18,566 bases of DNA from MGBC163016 sp964649145 (GCA_964649145.1 CAZYOQ010000027.1:1-18566); one strand, 5' to 3'; shown: positions 7,380-15,981, counted from the first letter of the stretch. Notes: a model not told the origin generated them from the sequence alone. Program-made: numbers and translations.

Positions 7380-9934
7380 GCGACGATGTTTACCAAACGG
7401 CCGGGCACAGCAATTTCTTTAACAATACTCTTTCCATCCAGTTCAGATGCAAGTGCCTCTTTTCCCGCAGCAATTAGCTCGTCTTTCTCGGCGCTAGCAG
7501 AAACATTTATGCGTTTCTTGACTTTACCATTCAGTTGCACCGCTATCTCTATCTCATCTGCCACGGCAAGTTCTGGGTCATACTCTGGCCAAGATTGAGT
7601 ATGCACTGAATCATCATGCCCAAGTGCTGTCTGCCAAAGCTCGTCTGCTATATGAGGCGACATAGGTGCAATCAGCTTAACAAGCGTTTCAGCTACATCA
7701 GCCGAAAGTGCCGCAAGTGCCTCATCCGCTTTAAGGCTAGCGGCATCATGTTCACGTAGAAATTCACTAGTCGCATTCGAAAGTTCCATGATCGCTGCAA
7801 TAGATGTGTTGAACTGATTGCGTTCAATATCGTCTGTAACTTTACCCACCACTCTATGGCGCTCGCGCAAAAGCTTTTCAGCAGAAGCGTCATCGCTAAA
7901 GCAGGCTCCCTTCGCCTGTTTTGACTGATCAAACAATGGGCTCTTTTTCGCTTCAGCCAATTCGTGCACCTGACGCCAAAGACGATTCAAGAACTTGCTG
8001 ATGCCTTCAAGGGAGTTCTCGTTCCAAAGCTTTTCCTTTTCGGGCGGTCCCATGAACAGCATCGCCATACGCACGGTATCTGCACCATAGCGATCAATCA
8101 TATCCTCGGGGCTTACGACATTGCCTTTGGATTTCGACATAACCTCGCCATTCGCATCAAGCACCATACCCTGACAAAGCAAATTCGTGAACGGCTCGTC
8201 GAAATCTAGCATCCCTTCATCTCTAAGCACCTTCGTAAAGAAGCGACTATACAAAAGATGCAGGATAGCGTGTTCGATGCCACCAATATACTGGTCTACC
8301 GGCATCCAAGCATTCGCGCGTTCAGGATCGAACGGAGCACTGGAATTGTGCGGGTCACAATAACGCATGTAATACCAGCTAGAACATGTAAAGGTATCCA
8401 TTGTGTCGGTCTCGCGCTTGGCGGGTCCGCCGCACTTAGGACATGTGGTGTTCACAAAGCCGTCATGCGTGGCCAGCGTCTCACCCGCTGCAAGATCTAT
8501 ATCTTCAGGAAGGCGAACGGGCAGATCTTCTTCTGGAACTGTACCACATTTGGGACAGTGAATTGCGGGGATAGGGTTTCCCCAATAACGTTGACGACTG
8601 ATAAGCCAGTCTCTCAGGCGAAATTCCACGGTACGCTTGCCTTTACCCTCAGCTTCAAGCTTGGCGACGATCGCCTCTTCACCTGCAGAATGCTTGCCGC
8701 CACGCATCCCTGTGAACTCACCAGATTGCACAAGTTCGCCTTCGGCCGCCATAGCCTCGTCCCAGTCCACGTATTTCACGACACGTGATTTTTCGCCCTT
8801 AAGCTGGGCATACAGAGGATCGTCTTTCTTCAAGATGATTGGGATAATAGGAAGGTCGTATTTTCGAGCGAATTCAAAGTCACGCTGGTCGCCGCAAGGA
8901 ACCGCCATAACCGCACCTGTGCCGTAATCGGCAACAACGTAGTCTGCAACCCATACAGGCACATGTTCACCATTAACAGGATTAATCACATATCGGCCTG
9001 TAAACACGCCGTGCTTTTCGCGGTCGCCCTGCGCTCGCTCTACTGCCGACACTTTAGAGGCTGCCGTTGCAAATTCCAACACCGCATCACGCTCAGGTGT
9101 ACCTTCAACCAAGTCAGTCAACCCATCGTATTCGGGAGCTAGCACAAAGAAGCTACATCCAAAAAGCGTGTCTGCACGAGTGGTGAAGACGGTAATGATC
9201 TCGCCCGTGGGTTTACCGTCAATTCCTACAAGTTCGAAGTCGACATTCGCGCCTTCAGATCTGCCAATCCAGTTAGACTGCTGCATCTTCACGTTCTCAG
9301 GCCAGCCTTCAAGCTGGTCAAGGTCATCAAGTAGCTCTTGGGCGTAATCGGTAATCTTGTAGTACCACTGCGTAAGGTCGCGTTTTTCTACTTCGGAATC
9401 ACACCTCCAGCATCGGCCTTCGGTTACTTGCTCATTTGCGAGCACGGTCTTGCAGCTTGGGCACCAATTCACAGGACTATTGCGACGCTCCACTAGCCCC
9501 CGTTCCCAAAACTTCAAGAAGATCCACTGACCCCAGCGATAATATTCCGGGTCGCACGCAACAACACTGCGATCCCAATCGTACGAAAAACCCATACGCT
9601 TGAACGATTCGCGCTGGGTATTAATGTTTTCGTAAGTCCACTTGGCCGGATGGCTATGGTGCTTAATAGCCGCGTTTTCCGCAGGCAGGCCAAACGCATC
9701 CCAGCCCATAGGATGCAAAACGTTGAAGCCTCGCATTCTAGAAAAACGAGCCACAAGGTCGCCATAAGTGTAGTTGGAAACATGCCCCATATGAATATCA
9801 CCTGAAGGATACGGGAACATCTCAAGCACGTACTTGCGCGGTTTATCCGATGTTTCGTCCACGGCATTCGTGCCGTTTTTCTCCCATTGAAGCTGAATTC
9901 GTGGCTCTATCTCATGCGGATCATAAGGTTTCAT
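7373..9934 (-). CDS. leuS: Leucyl-tRNA synthetase
   Basis: Class Ia aminoacyl-tRNA synthetase that attaches leucine to tRNA-Leu in the cytoplasm. The chain has 853 residues, normal for bacterial LeuRS. In order: catalytic signature PYPSGDIHMGH (HMGH at 48-51), Cys-rich zinc elements (CPSCK and CWRCD near 155-180), the CP1 editing domain with TTRADTLFG and the YGTGAVMAVP/GDQRDFEFA region that hydrolyses mischarged tRNA, a second Cys pair set (CPKCG), the KMSKS loop as MSKSKGN (Met599 onward), then the anticodon-binding and C-terminal domains. Start: the ATG at 9934 has AGAAGGA about seven nt upstream; an ATG seven codons earlier has no such site. A perfect TATAAT lies about 38 nt upstream. It stands alone, diverging from engB and converging on the polyphosphate enzyme. 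Confidence 0.97.
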   Translation of the reverse strand: MKPYDPHEIEPRIQLQWEKNGTNAVDETSDKPRKYVLEMFPYPSGDIHMGHVSNYTYGDLVARFSRMRGFNVLHPMGWDAFGLPAENAAIKHHSHPAKWTYENINTQRESFKRMGFSYDWDRSVVACDPEYYRWGQWIFLKFWERGLVERRNSPVNWCPSCKTVLANEQVTEGRCWRCDSEVEKRDLTQWYYKITDYAQELLDDLDQLEGWPENVKMQQSNWIGRSEGANVDFELVGIDGKPTGEIITVFTTRADTLFGCSFFVLAPEYDGLTDLVEGTPERDAVLEFATAASKVSAVERAQGDREKHGVFTGRYVINPVNGEHVPVWVADYVVADYGTGAVMAVPCGDQRDFEFARKYDLPIIPIILKKDDPLYAQLKGEKSRVVKYVDWDEAMAAEGELVQSGEFTGMRGGKHSAGEEAIVAKLEAEGKGKRTVEFRLRDWLISRQRYWGNPIPAIHCPKCGTVPEEDLPVRLPEDIDLAAGETLATHDGFVNTTCPKCGGPAKRETDTMDTFTCSSWYYMRYCDPHNSSAPFDPERANAWMPVDQYIGGIEHAILHLLYSRFFTKVLRDEGMLDFDEPFTNLLCQGMVLDANGEVMSKSKGNVVSPEDMIDRYGADTVRMAMLFMGPPEKEKLWNENSLEGISKFLNRLWRQVHELAEAKKSPLFDQSKQAKGACFSDDASAEKLLRERHRVVGKVTDDIERNQFNTSIAAIMELSNATSEFLREHDAASLKADEALAALSADVAETLVKLIAPMSPHIADELWQTALGHDDSVHTQSWPEYDPELAVADEIEIAVQLNGKVKKRINVSASAEKDELIAAGKEALASELDGKSIVKEIAVPGRLVNIVAK

Positions 9935-9971
9935 TTCGCGTCCTTCTAATGTCACTTAAACGTGCTTGTAA

Positions 9972-10000
9972 ATTATAGGCTAAAGCCAATGGCAAAGAAT
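9972..10000 (-). promoter_or_regulatory. Promoter of leuS
   Basis: On the minus strand a consensus TATAAT (9977 down to 9972) precedes leuS, with a weak -35 ATTCTT seventeen nt further upstream. The implied leader is about 30 nt, just enough for the Shine-Dalgarno. I saw no T-box specifier or antiterminator in the leader, which is too short for one. Confidence 0.6.
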
Positions 10001-10019
10001 CATGAAGGGGCTCGAAACA

Positions 10020-10135
10020 AAAGGCAGGTTCGACAGTGCGAAGACAGCGCTAGGCAGGGCTTTGTAGGTGTAAAGGCGGCACTAGCCAGATCTTTGTCAG
10101 TGCTAAGACAGCGCTAAACAGGGCTCTTGTGCACG
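10020..10135. repeat. Degenerate 32-bp tandem array between leuS and engB
   Basis: Three successive units begin AAGACAGCGC (10041), AAGGCGGCAC (10073) and AAGACAGCGC (10105), with lengths of 32, 32 and 31. Shared parts are an AAG(A/G)C start, a GC(G/A)CTA box, CAG near the middle, and CTTTGT or CTCTTGT. A partial unit at 10020-10040 precedes them. The array lies in a 251-bp divergent intergenic region, between the leuS -35 and the engB promoter, and contains no open gene I can support. Confidence 0.6.
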
Positions 10136-10172
10136 AAGGCTACCCTGGGCGCTACACTGCTCATACTTCATT

Positions 10173-10178
10173 TATCAT
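10173..10178 (+). promoter_or_regulatory. Candidate -10 box of a leaderless engB mRNA
   Basis: TATCAT ends 7 nt before ATG 10186, and no Shine-Dalgarno is present. The context TTTATCATAT followed shortly by ATGAG matches the one before the endonuclease at 127-147. A -35 is not clear; CTACAC near 10152 is the best candidate. Confidence 0.4.
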
Positions 10179-10185
10179 ATTGCAC

Positions 10186-10809
10186 ATGAGAGAGATTAAC
10201 TTTCATATAGCTAAATACATGGCCTCTTATGGTACGCCCGAACAGCTGCCAAAAAGCATTTTGCCAGAAGTGGCTTTTGCAGGGCGTTCAAACGTTGGAA
10301 AATCGTCGCTTCTAAACAAGCTTTTGTATTCGAAGAAGCTGGCCAAAGTCTCTTCAAAACCAGGAAAGACTGCCACCATCAATTTCTACCAAGTGGGAAA
10401 AGAAGAAGGTCTTAAACCTCAAAATGATCAAGCCCTTATCCATTTGGTCGACCTGCCAGGCTACGGCTATGCGCAGGTCTCTAAAGCGGAAAAAGAGCGA
10501 TGGTCAAACCTTATTGGTGGATACTTTGAAGATGATCGCTACTTCGCCCTAGTGGTATCGCTGATTGATATCCGCCACGATCCTAGCGTGCTTGATCACA
10601 ACATGGTTTCATTTCTACAAGAAAGCGATTTCTCTTTCGCTATAGCCCTCACCAAAGCCGACAAGCTCTCCAAACAGAAAGCCAACCAACAGCGCTCTAA
10701 AATTTGCAAGGCTCTAGCTTTGCCGAAGAATGCCCCTGTCGTTATAACCTCGGCCGAAACCGGTTCAGGACTCGATGAATTGCGCGACCTTATCGCTAGG
10801 TCTTGTTGA
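10186..10809 (+). CDS. engB: Ribosome-biogenesis GTPase EngB/YsxC (YihA)
   Basis: Small GTPase needed for late assembly of the large ribosomal subunit. Its 207 residues match the family. Motifs: G1 GRSNVGKSS (33-41), G2 threonine in the KPGKTATINF segment, G3 DLPGYGYA (from Asp89), G4 TKAD (156-159) and G5-like VITSAETGSG near the end. Start: ATG 10186 gives MREINFHIAKYM, where family members begin; an open frame 57 nt longer from GTG 10129 would add residues not expected in the family. No ribosome binding site is visible before this ATG, but a -10-like TATCAT sits seven nt upstream, which suggests a leaderless transcript. The gene is monocistronic, diverges from leuS, and ends at a strong hairpin shared with the aldolase gene. 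Confidence 0.95.
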   Translation: MREINFHIAKYMASYGTPEQLPKSILPEVAFAGRSNVGKSSLLNKLLYSKKLAKVSSKPGKTATINFYQVGKEEGLKPQNDQALIHLVDLPGYGYAQVSKAEKERWSNLIGGYFEDDRYFALVVSLIDIRHDPSVLDHNMVSFLQESDFSFAIALTKADKLSKQKANQQRSKICKALALPKNAPVVITSAETGSGLDELRDLIARSC

Positions 10810-10846
10810 CTGCATAGCGCAAAACTACGAGTTATATAAAACAAAA

Positions 10847-10872
10847 AAGGCCGAAGTGCTCGCTTCGGCCTT
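10847..10872. terminator. Bidirectional intrinsic terminator, engB / aldolase
   Basis: A perfect 10-bp GC-rich stem (AAGGCCGAAG at 10847-10856, CTTCGGCCTT at 10863-10872) closes a 6-nt loop. On the minus strand it is followed by a long T run, making it a strong terminator for the aldolase gene 24 nt upstream. On the plus strand the tail is shorter but it can also end engB. Confidence 0.92.
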
Positions 10873-10895
10873 TCATATTCCTGCGTAAATTTGAC

Positions 10896-11843
10896 TTAGA
10901 TGCTGCTATAGCCAAAGTCTTTTTCGCCATTAAACACGGCAAGGGCGTCGGCCACACTGTAGTCGGCCAGCGTGATAGCGCTAATCGCTTTGGTCAGGCG
11001 AACAGCTTCATCAAGCGAGCGTTGATGAATATTACGACCAGTAGCGTTTCCGCAAGCTCCACCAATATGGATCTGATCGTAAAGCTGAGTAAGGAAGGTT
11101 TCTGCATCAACAGTAGAGCCACCTGCGCAAACAAGGCCGGTACGACCAGCTGCATCTGAAGCGATCTTCAAGGCCTCGGCAGGAGTGCGGCCGTCTTCTG
11201 GCTTTGGAGGGTTAACCTTAACGAAGTCGGCACCAAGGCAAAGTGCAACACCCGCTGCACCAGCAATAAGATCCGGATCCTTTTCGGCAGTGACAGCCTT
11301 GCCACGTGGATAGATCCAAAGCACAACCAGCAAGCCGTTCTCATGAGCCTGAGCGATAAGCTGTCCGGCTTCCGCCATCATTGTGGACTCATACTCTGAG
11401 CCCAGGTAAATGGTGTAGCCAAGACCGACGATATTCACGCCATTATCACGCATCTGTAGCACAGCCTCAAGATCGGTAAGCTGCGGAGAATAAGGGTCTT
11501 CCTGCTTGGTGCTTACAAGGTTGGTCTTGGAGTTCATCTTAACCAGATAGTTGATATCTGGGTAATCTGCCGCATATTGAGCGATAAGGCCGCGCTGACC
11601 AGCAAGAATTCCAATGACTCCATCTTTGCCAATGCTGAAAAGGTGCTCTGGCTTTGCATCGGACTCGTCGATATCTTCACCATAGAAATCCTTGTTTAGA
11701 TGCTCGACCTTCTGGTCGCAGGCGAACAACATAAGACGTCCGGTGCCTCGAGTTGCCTTCAAATAGTTTTCAATGTAAATGTCGCGTGATTGTTCGGGCA
11801 CATCCATTGGGACGCGTACGTCGCCTGTAGTAATCTTAGGCAT
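10896..11843 (-). CDS. Class I fructose-bisphosphate aldolase (archaeal/DhnA type)
   Basis: Cytoplasmic Schiff-base aldolase of the FbaB/DhnA family, which cleaves fructose 1,6-bisphosphate to dihydroxyacetone phosphate and glyceraldehyde 3-phosphate in glycolysis, or the reverse. The 315-residue TIM barrel shows VGLGYTIYLGSEYE, LVVLWIYPRG, and GADFVKVNPP, where Lys209 aligns with the Schiff-base lysine of archaeal FbpA. A phosphate-binding CAGGST stretch and ATGRNIHQR follow, matching the family's C-terminal end. Start: the second ATG (11843, MPKITTG) has GGAGGA four nt upstream; the ATG twelve nt earlier lies inside that ribosome binding site. It lies 112 nt after dinG, has its own candidate extended -10, and ends at a strong hairpin. 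Related enzymes make aromatic-precursor sugars (ADH synthase, LsrF), but the length and motifs favour the aldolase. Confidence 0.88.
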   Translation of the reverse strand: MPKITTGDVRVPMDVPEQSRDIYIENYLKATRGTGRLMLFACDQKVEHLNKDFYGEDIDESDAKPEHLFSIGKDGVIGILAGQRGLIAQYAADYPDINYLVKMNSKTNLVSTKQEDPYSPQLTDLEAVLQMRDNGVNIVGLGYTIYLGSEYESTMMAEAGQLIAQAHENGLLVVLWIYPRGKAVTAEKDPDLIAGAAGVALCLGADFVKVNPPKPEDGRTPAEALKIASDAAGRTGLVCAGGSTVDAETFLTQLYDQIHIGGACGNATGRNIHQRSLDEAVRLTKAISAITLADYSVADALAVFNGEKDFGYSSI

Positions 11844-11921
11844 TGTTTCCTCCATGTGTCGTGTTCTCTAGCCACAAATAAAGCAGAAAACTGCAGCCAG
11901 AAAGCTCTTTCCATTCATTTC

Positions 11922-11930
11922 ATTCTAACA
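11922..11930 (-). promoter_or_regulatory. Candidate extended -10 promoter for the aldolase gene
   Basis: The minus strand reads TGT-TAGAAT (11930 down to 11922), an extended -10 element with no good -35. It lies between the dinG stop and the aldolase start and would give a leader of roughly 70 nt. A small GCAG...CTGC hairpin falls inside that leader. Confidence 0.4.
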
Positions 11931-11955
11931 GGTTTCATTAAGGGTTTTAGTGCTA

Positions 11956-14900
11956 TTAGATCTTGGTAAGTATCTCGCAGGCTTCCGCAGAGGTAAGAAC
12001 TTGCACATTTTTGCTTGGTAAGGAATTAATAAAGACCTTCCCGTAACTTTTCGTCAGCAGGCGCGAGTCGCACAATATGAACACACCACGATCTTCGGCC
12101 TTACGAATCAGGCGACCAGCAGCCTGGCGCACATCAATCACGGCTCGCGGAAGGTCAAACTTGCGCCAAGCTGCATCGTCTCGATCTTTACGTTCAAGCG
12201 AAAGCGGGTCAGAAGGCTTAATGAACGGAAGCTTTGGAACCACCACCCCTCGAAGGGTTGAACCCGGAGCGTCGAAACCTTCCCAGAAGCTTTTCAAAGC
12301 AAACATCGAAAGCGACTCATCGGCCAAAAACTCATCTCGCAAGCCCTTTATAGACGTGCCTTTGCGCTGGCACACCAAACGAAGCCCATGCTTTTTAAGA
12401 TGTGGCTCCACGGCCGTAAAGCACTTGTCAAGTTCTTTACGATTTGTGAAAAGCGTGAGCATCGACCCATTTTGCGCAAGATGCGCCTCACGCAAAAATT
12501 CCTGTAAGCATTCAAGATACTTAGCATCGGAAGGCTCAGGAATATCGCTTATAACAAGCACCTTCATGTTCGTGTCGAAATCAAAGCACGACGAAAGCAC
12601 AAGCTCTGAGGCTTTAGATTGCTCGCTTGTATTCAAGCCAATGGCATCAGCAAAAGGCTTAAATGAATTGTTTACTGTAAGAGTGGCTGAAGTAAACACT
12701 ATAGAGCGCGTATTGGCATAAAGTGTCTGCTCAAGTTCTGAGCCCACATTGTAGAATTGCGCGTGAAAGACAGAGCGGTTTGAGCCCTTGCGAACAGAGG
12801 CCGCGTGACCTGCGCCTACACCTGCACCTAAAGCTATTTCTTCACCTGCATTTACACCTGAGCCTGCACCTTTGCTTTTGCCATCGCGCCTGTTTAGCGT
12901 TACTGAATACACATAGGAATCATTCGGATTGAGGAATATATAGTTCGCAGACATGAGTGCATCTTTAAGTTCCAAAGCAAACGACGCAAGTTCTCGCTGC
13001 GCGAAATCTACCCCCTTGAAATCGTTCATGATCGAAACAAGCTCTTGCGCGGTGTTTACAAGCTTTTCGGCTGCATCGACCATGTTTTTCGCTAAAGTCT
13101 CAAGCGTCTTAAACTGCTCGGAATGACGAACACCATCGTTTATCCATAAATCAAAAGTTTCGTAACTTGACTTTCGCTGTGTGTCGAAGTCTAGAAGCCT
13201 AAGCGCTTGACTTGCGAAAAACTCCTCAGCCTCGGCGAAAAGACCACCTTCTTTGCTGGCCTTGGCAACAAGCCCATGGAAAAGCGTTCCAGGGTCACTA
13301 GATTCGGGTGCAGAATTTGGCTTGTCTATTTCAAGGGTGTTTTCTTCAGAGGTGCCCTTTGCGAGGACGCCTTCATCGGGAAGGTTCACCTTGCGCGACG
13401 CCGCTAAGAAAACATTGTGTGCTGGATCTTCCGAGCTTGCGCGCGCCGCCAGCTTTGCCAACACGTCAACCGAAAGATCCATAGAAAGCGCTCGCCTGGC
13501 CTCTTCTTCACAGCCGTGAGCCTCATCTACCACCCAATATCGAATAGGCGGAAGCAATGCACCTTCTGCAACTGAATCATAGAAGAGAAGGCTGTGATTC
13601 GTAACCACAACATCGGCACTTTCTGCACGCATACGCTGCCCGTGAACGAAGCACTGTTCACCATAAAACGGGCATTTACGACGCAGGCAGTCGTTACTCG
13701 TAGTGGTTATAGCCTGCTTAGGAAGAGCTCGGTAATCGATCTTTAACGAGTCTATATCGTCATAGTCGCTTTGTTGGATGAACGACAAAAGTGCCGCTAG
13801 CGATGGCGCTTGCGAAAGCTCTTCATTGGCATAGGTTCTAACACCTGGTCCGTTTCGAAGAATGCGACTGATGCGCAGAAGGCATGGGTAGTGTGCAAAG
13901 CCCTTAAGTGGCACATATGTAAGCGCACCCGAATCAGAGTTTATAAGCGCACTTTGATCTTTGGAAACATCGCTTTCGCCGGAAACATCACCTTTACCCT
14001 CTGTTGAGCTTGCCAAGACGCCAGAGCTATTTTGTTCTCTTTTTTTAAGAGCCGCAGCAAGAGAAGGTAACTCTTTATAAACCAGCTGGTCTAAAAGGGC
14101 ATTGGTCTTGGTTGCAATACCAACAGTAATATTGTTAGCAAGAGCTGTTTCAACGCATGGTATGAGATAAGCCATCGACTTACCGGTGCCAGTGCCAGCT
14201 TCGACCATCAAATTTTCGCTGTTCTCAAACGCATCACGTATAGCAAGCGCCATCTCAAGCTGCACCTCGCGGGACTCGTAGTCTTCATATATGCAGCCCA
14301 TATCGCCATTAGAACTAAATGTGTCTTCCATATCTTGGGCGCTAGGGAAAGACATAACGGCAGGCTCTCCCCCATCTTCTGTGCGCACCGTCGCGCCCGA
14401 TTCACGAAAACGCTCAAGTAGCTTCGGCGGAAACACTTCAAGCGCATCCTTATGCTTCACCGGCGAATACTTTCGCACGCGAGCCCTTCGACATTGCTCA
14501 AGCGAAAATTCCTGCGGAAAGAGCACTCGCCCTATCGCACGCTCTTCGTCGGTAAGCTGCAAGGCTTCGTATTCGGCGTGTTTTTGGTCAGCAAACGACT
14601 TGAATATACGACCAAAAGGCCATGTCTGCTCATCCACAAAACTAGCAATCGTCTGCAAAAGATCGTTTGGCATCGCGTCAACCCCAGCTAGCAAGATGCG
14701 ATACAAAGCGCAAGTAGCCAACACGTCATCATCTGCTCGATGTGTGGAAAGTGGGGCTCCGAACGCCTTTACAAGATCAATTAGGCGATGCGATTTCATT
14801 CTAGGAAGAGCGATGCGCGAAAGCTGCAAGGAATCTATCCACTCGTTTTCGAGCAGCGGGTAGCCCTCCACATGCCGTGTGACGAAATGTCTATCAAAAG

Positions 14901-15282
14901 CCGCGTTATGGGCAACAAGTTTCGCATCACCTACGAATTCCACAAGCTGAGCCAGCGCCTCTTGGGGAGTTGGAGCATCCGCAACGTCATCATCAGATAT
15001 ATTTGTGAGATGTACGATCTCTTCCGGGATAGACATGCCTGGGTTTACAAAAGTGACAAGCCAATCCGTTGGTTGACCGCAAGTTAGCCTTGCAGCAGCT
15101 ATTTGGGTTAGTTCGTCTCGCTTGTAAGAAACGCCTGTGGTTTCTGTGTCTATGACAATGACGTTTGTCTCATATTCGCCAAAATCCTTGGTTTTAGCGT
15201 CATCGGAAAGCTTCGCATATCGCTCAACCACATCCTGTGGCGTTCCCTCCATAATATTTTGCATTAGCTCTACGCTGGGCAT
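11956..15282 (-). CDS. dinG: DnaQ-type exonuclease fused to DinG/XPD-family helicase
   Basis: ATP-dependent 5'-3' DNA helicase of the DinG family with an N-terminal 3'-5' exonuclease, as in many Gram-positive DinG proteins; expected role is repair of stalled forks or unusual DNA structures. Length is 1108 residues. Exonuclease: DTETTG (Asp45, Glu47), HNAAFDR, and HRADDDVLAT. Helicase: Walker A EAGTGTGKS (Lys368), four iron-sulfur cysteines (467, 532, 537, 544), DEAH (586-589), then FTNRKE, SFWEGFDAPG and RQAAGRLIRK (motif VI). Two low-complexity inserts lie within it: a Ser/Gly/Asp-rich stretch between Walker A and the first Cys, and a Gly/Ala-rich one encoded at 12805-12876. Start: ATG 15282 has AGGA eight nt upstream; ATG 15291 has AGG directly against it. 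The stop of the preceding gene is two nt before this ATG, so translation is probably coupled. Confidence 0.93.
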   Translation of the reverse strand: MPSVELMQNIMEGTPQDVVERYAKLSDDAKTKDFGEYETNVIVIDTETTGVSYKRDELTQIAAARLTCGQPTDWLVTFVNPGMSIPEEIVHLTNISDDDVADAPTPQEALAQLVEFVGDAKLVAHNAAFDRHFVTRHVEGYPLLENEWIDSLQLSRIALPRMKSHRLIDLVKAFGAPLSTHRADDDVLATCALYRILLAGVDAMPNDLLQTIASFVDEQTWPFGRIFKSFADQKHAEYEALQLTDEERAIGRVLFPQEFSLEQCRRARVRKYSPVKHKDALEVFPPKLLERFRESGATVRTEDGGEPAVMSFPSAQDMEDTFSSNGDMGCIYEDYESREVQLEMALAIRDAFENSENLMVEAGTGTGKSMAYLIPCVETALANNITVGIATKTNALLDQLVYKELPSLAAALKKREQNSSGVLASSTEGKGDVSGESDVSKDQSALINSDSGALTYVPLKGFAHYPCLLRISRILRNGPGVRTYANEELSQAPSLAALLSFIQQSDYDDIDSLKIDYRALPKQAITTTSNDCLRRKCPFYGEQCFVHGQRMRAESADVVVTNHSLLFYDSVAEGALLPPIRYWVVDEAHGCEEEARRALSMDLSVDVLAKLAARASSEDPAHNVFLAASRKVNLPDEGVLAKGTSEENTLEIDKPNSAPESSDPGTLFHGLVAKASKEGGLFAEAEEFFASQALRLLDFDTQRKSSYETFDLWINDGVRHSEQFKTLETLAKNMVDAAEKLVNTAQELVSIMNDFKGVDFAQRELASFALELKDALMSANYIFLNPNDSYVYSVTLNRRDGKSKGAGSGVNAGEEIALGAGVGAGHAASVRKGSNRSVFHAQFYNVGSELEQTLYANTRSIVFTSATLTVNNSFKPFADAIGLNTSEQSKASELVLSSCFDFDTNMKVLVISDIPEPSDAKYLECLQEFLREAHLAQNGSMLTLFTNRKELDKCFTAVEPHLKKHGLRLVCQRKGTSIKGLRDEFLADESLSMFALKSFWEGFDAPGSTLRGVVVPKLPFIKPSDPLSLERKDRDDAAWRKFDLPRAVIDVRQAAGRLIRKAEDRGVFILCDSRLLTKSYGKVFINSLPSKNVQVLTSAEACEILTKI
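12805..12876 (-). repeat. In-gene CCTGCA/CCTACA minisatellite-like stretch
   Basis: Within dinG the plus strand carries repeated CCTGC(G/A)-CCTACA-type hexamers in two clusters. They encode a Gly/Ala/Val-rich segment (GAGSGVNAGEE, then LGAGVGAG). It falls between helicase motifs and is likely a surface loop whose length may vary between strains by slippage in multiples of three. Confidence 0.6.
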
Positions 15283-15284
15283 TT

Positions 15285-15923
15285 CTACCATCCTATGATA
15301 CTTTTAACAGCGAAGACAATTAAAGCGACGATGGCAAGCATGAACACCCAACTAACTATGTAGCAGCCCTTGTTGCCCGCTCGACCTTGTTCGATCATGC
15401 GATCAGATAGTTTGCGCTTGCGCTTTATGATTGTCATTTGCTTATTCACATCGGGAAGCGAGATGGTTTGACTTGGCAACCATTCCCCGCCCGACTCAAT
15501 GACTTTTTCTGCACCTTCAGAACCAAAATCTATCTTCGGGCGAATATCGTCGCCAATCTTTTCTGCAACACCTGCTATGAATTTAGAAAACTCCTCCTCA
15601 TATGCCGGGTTGTAAGAAATTATGGCAACCTGACCCCAGTAGTGCCCCTCATCAGGCACTGAAGTAAACGCTACAAAAGAAAGAATTGCCTTGCAGGTCA
15701 TACCATCGGCTGCAAGAAGGCTAAGCTTCCTAGAAGTTTTCTTATCAAGAAAGCCTATACGCTGATCAAACCTGTTGTCTAACCAAGCTTTGTGAATTCC
15801 TGCGTCAAGCTCGATATTGATGTCGTAAATATCGCCAACCATGTTGTCGGCACCAATTAAAAGCCCTGAATCCTTTTTTGATACCGTCTGAAAATCGGCA
15901 TATTCACCGAAGTATTTGGACAT
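15285..15923 (-). CDS. Unknown membrane-anchored protein between ddl and dinG
   Basis: I do not recognise this 212-residue protein. A soluble, mixed-charge N-terminal region (about 1-165) has no signal peptide and no motif I can name; its pattern of short strands and a GHYWGQVAIISYN segment suggests one compact domain. A basic stretch (IIKRKRKLSDRM) precedes a single C-terminal hydrophobic helix at about 189-210 (VSWVFMLAIVALIVFAV). By charge the domain should face the cytoplasm, as in a tail-anchored protein. Start ATG 15923 has GAGG five to six nt upstream. It lies 58 nt after ddl and its stop is two nt before the dinG ATG, so it is very probably translated from the ddl-dinG transcript. The tight coupling supports it being real. 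Confidence 0.7.
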   Translation of the reverse strand: MSKYFGEYADFQTVSKKDSGLLIGADNMVGDIYDINIELDAGIHKAWLDNRFDQRIGFLDKKTSRKLSLLAADGMTCKAILSFVAFTSVPDEGHYWGQVAIISYNPAYEEEFSKFIAGVAEKIGDDIRPKIDFGSEGAEKVIESGGEWLPSQTISLPDVNKQMTIIKRKRKLSDRMIEQGRAGNKGCYIVSWVFMLAIVALIVFAVKSIIGW

Positions 15924-15981
15924 TTCTACCTCAAACTCAAGAATCGCTTCATAGGCTCAATTATTAACGCAAGGACATCAC

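Noticed and set aside
8258..8788. 176-residue plus-strand frame inside leuS
   Set aside because: It is antisense to well-conserved LeuRS catalytic sequence and has no start signals.
9935..10000. T-box riboswitch before leuS
   Set aside because: A TATAAT about 38 nt before the start leaves a leader too short for specifier and antiterminator structures.
10020..10135. CRISPR array
   Set aside because: Units are contiguous, diverged and lack distinct spacers, and no cas genes are near.
12723..12932. Plus-strand frame with a His/Leu repeat
   Set aside because: It is the antisense of the dinG Gly/Ala minisatellite.
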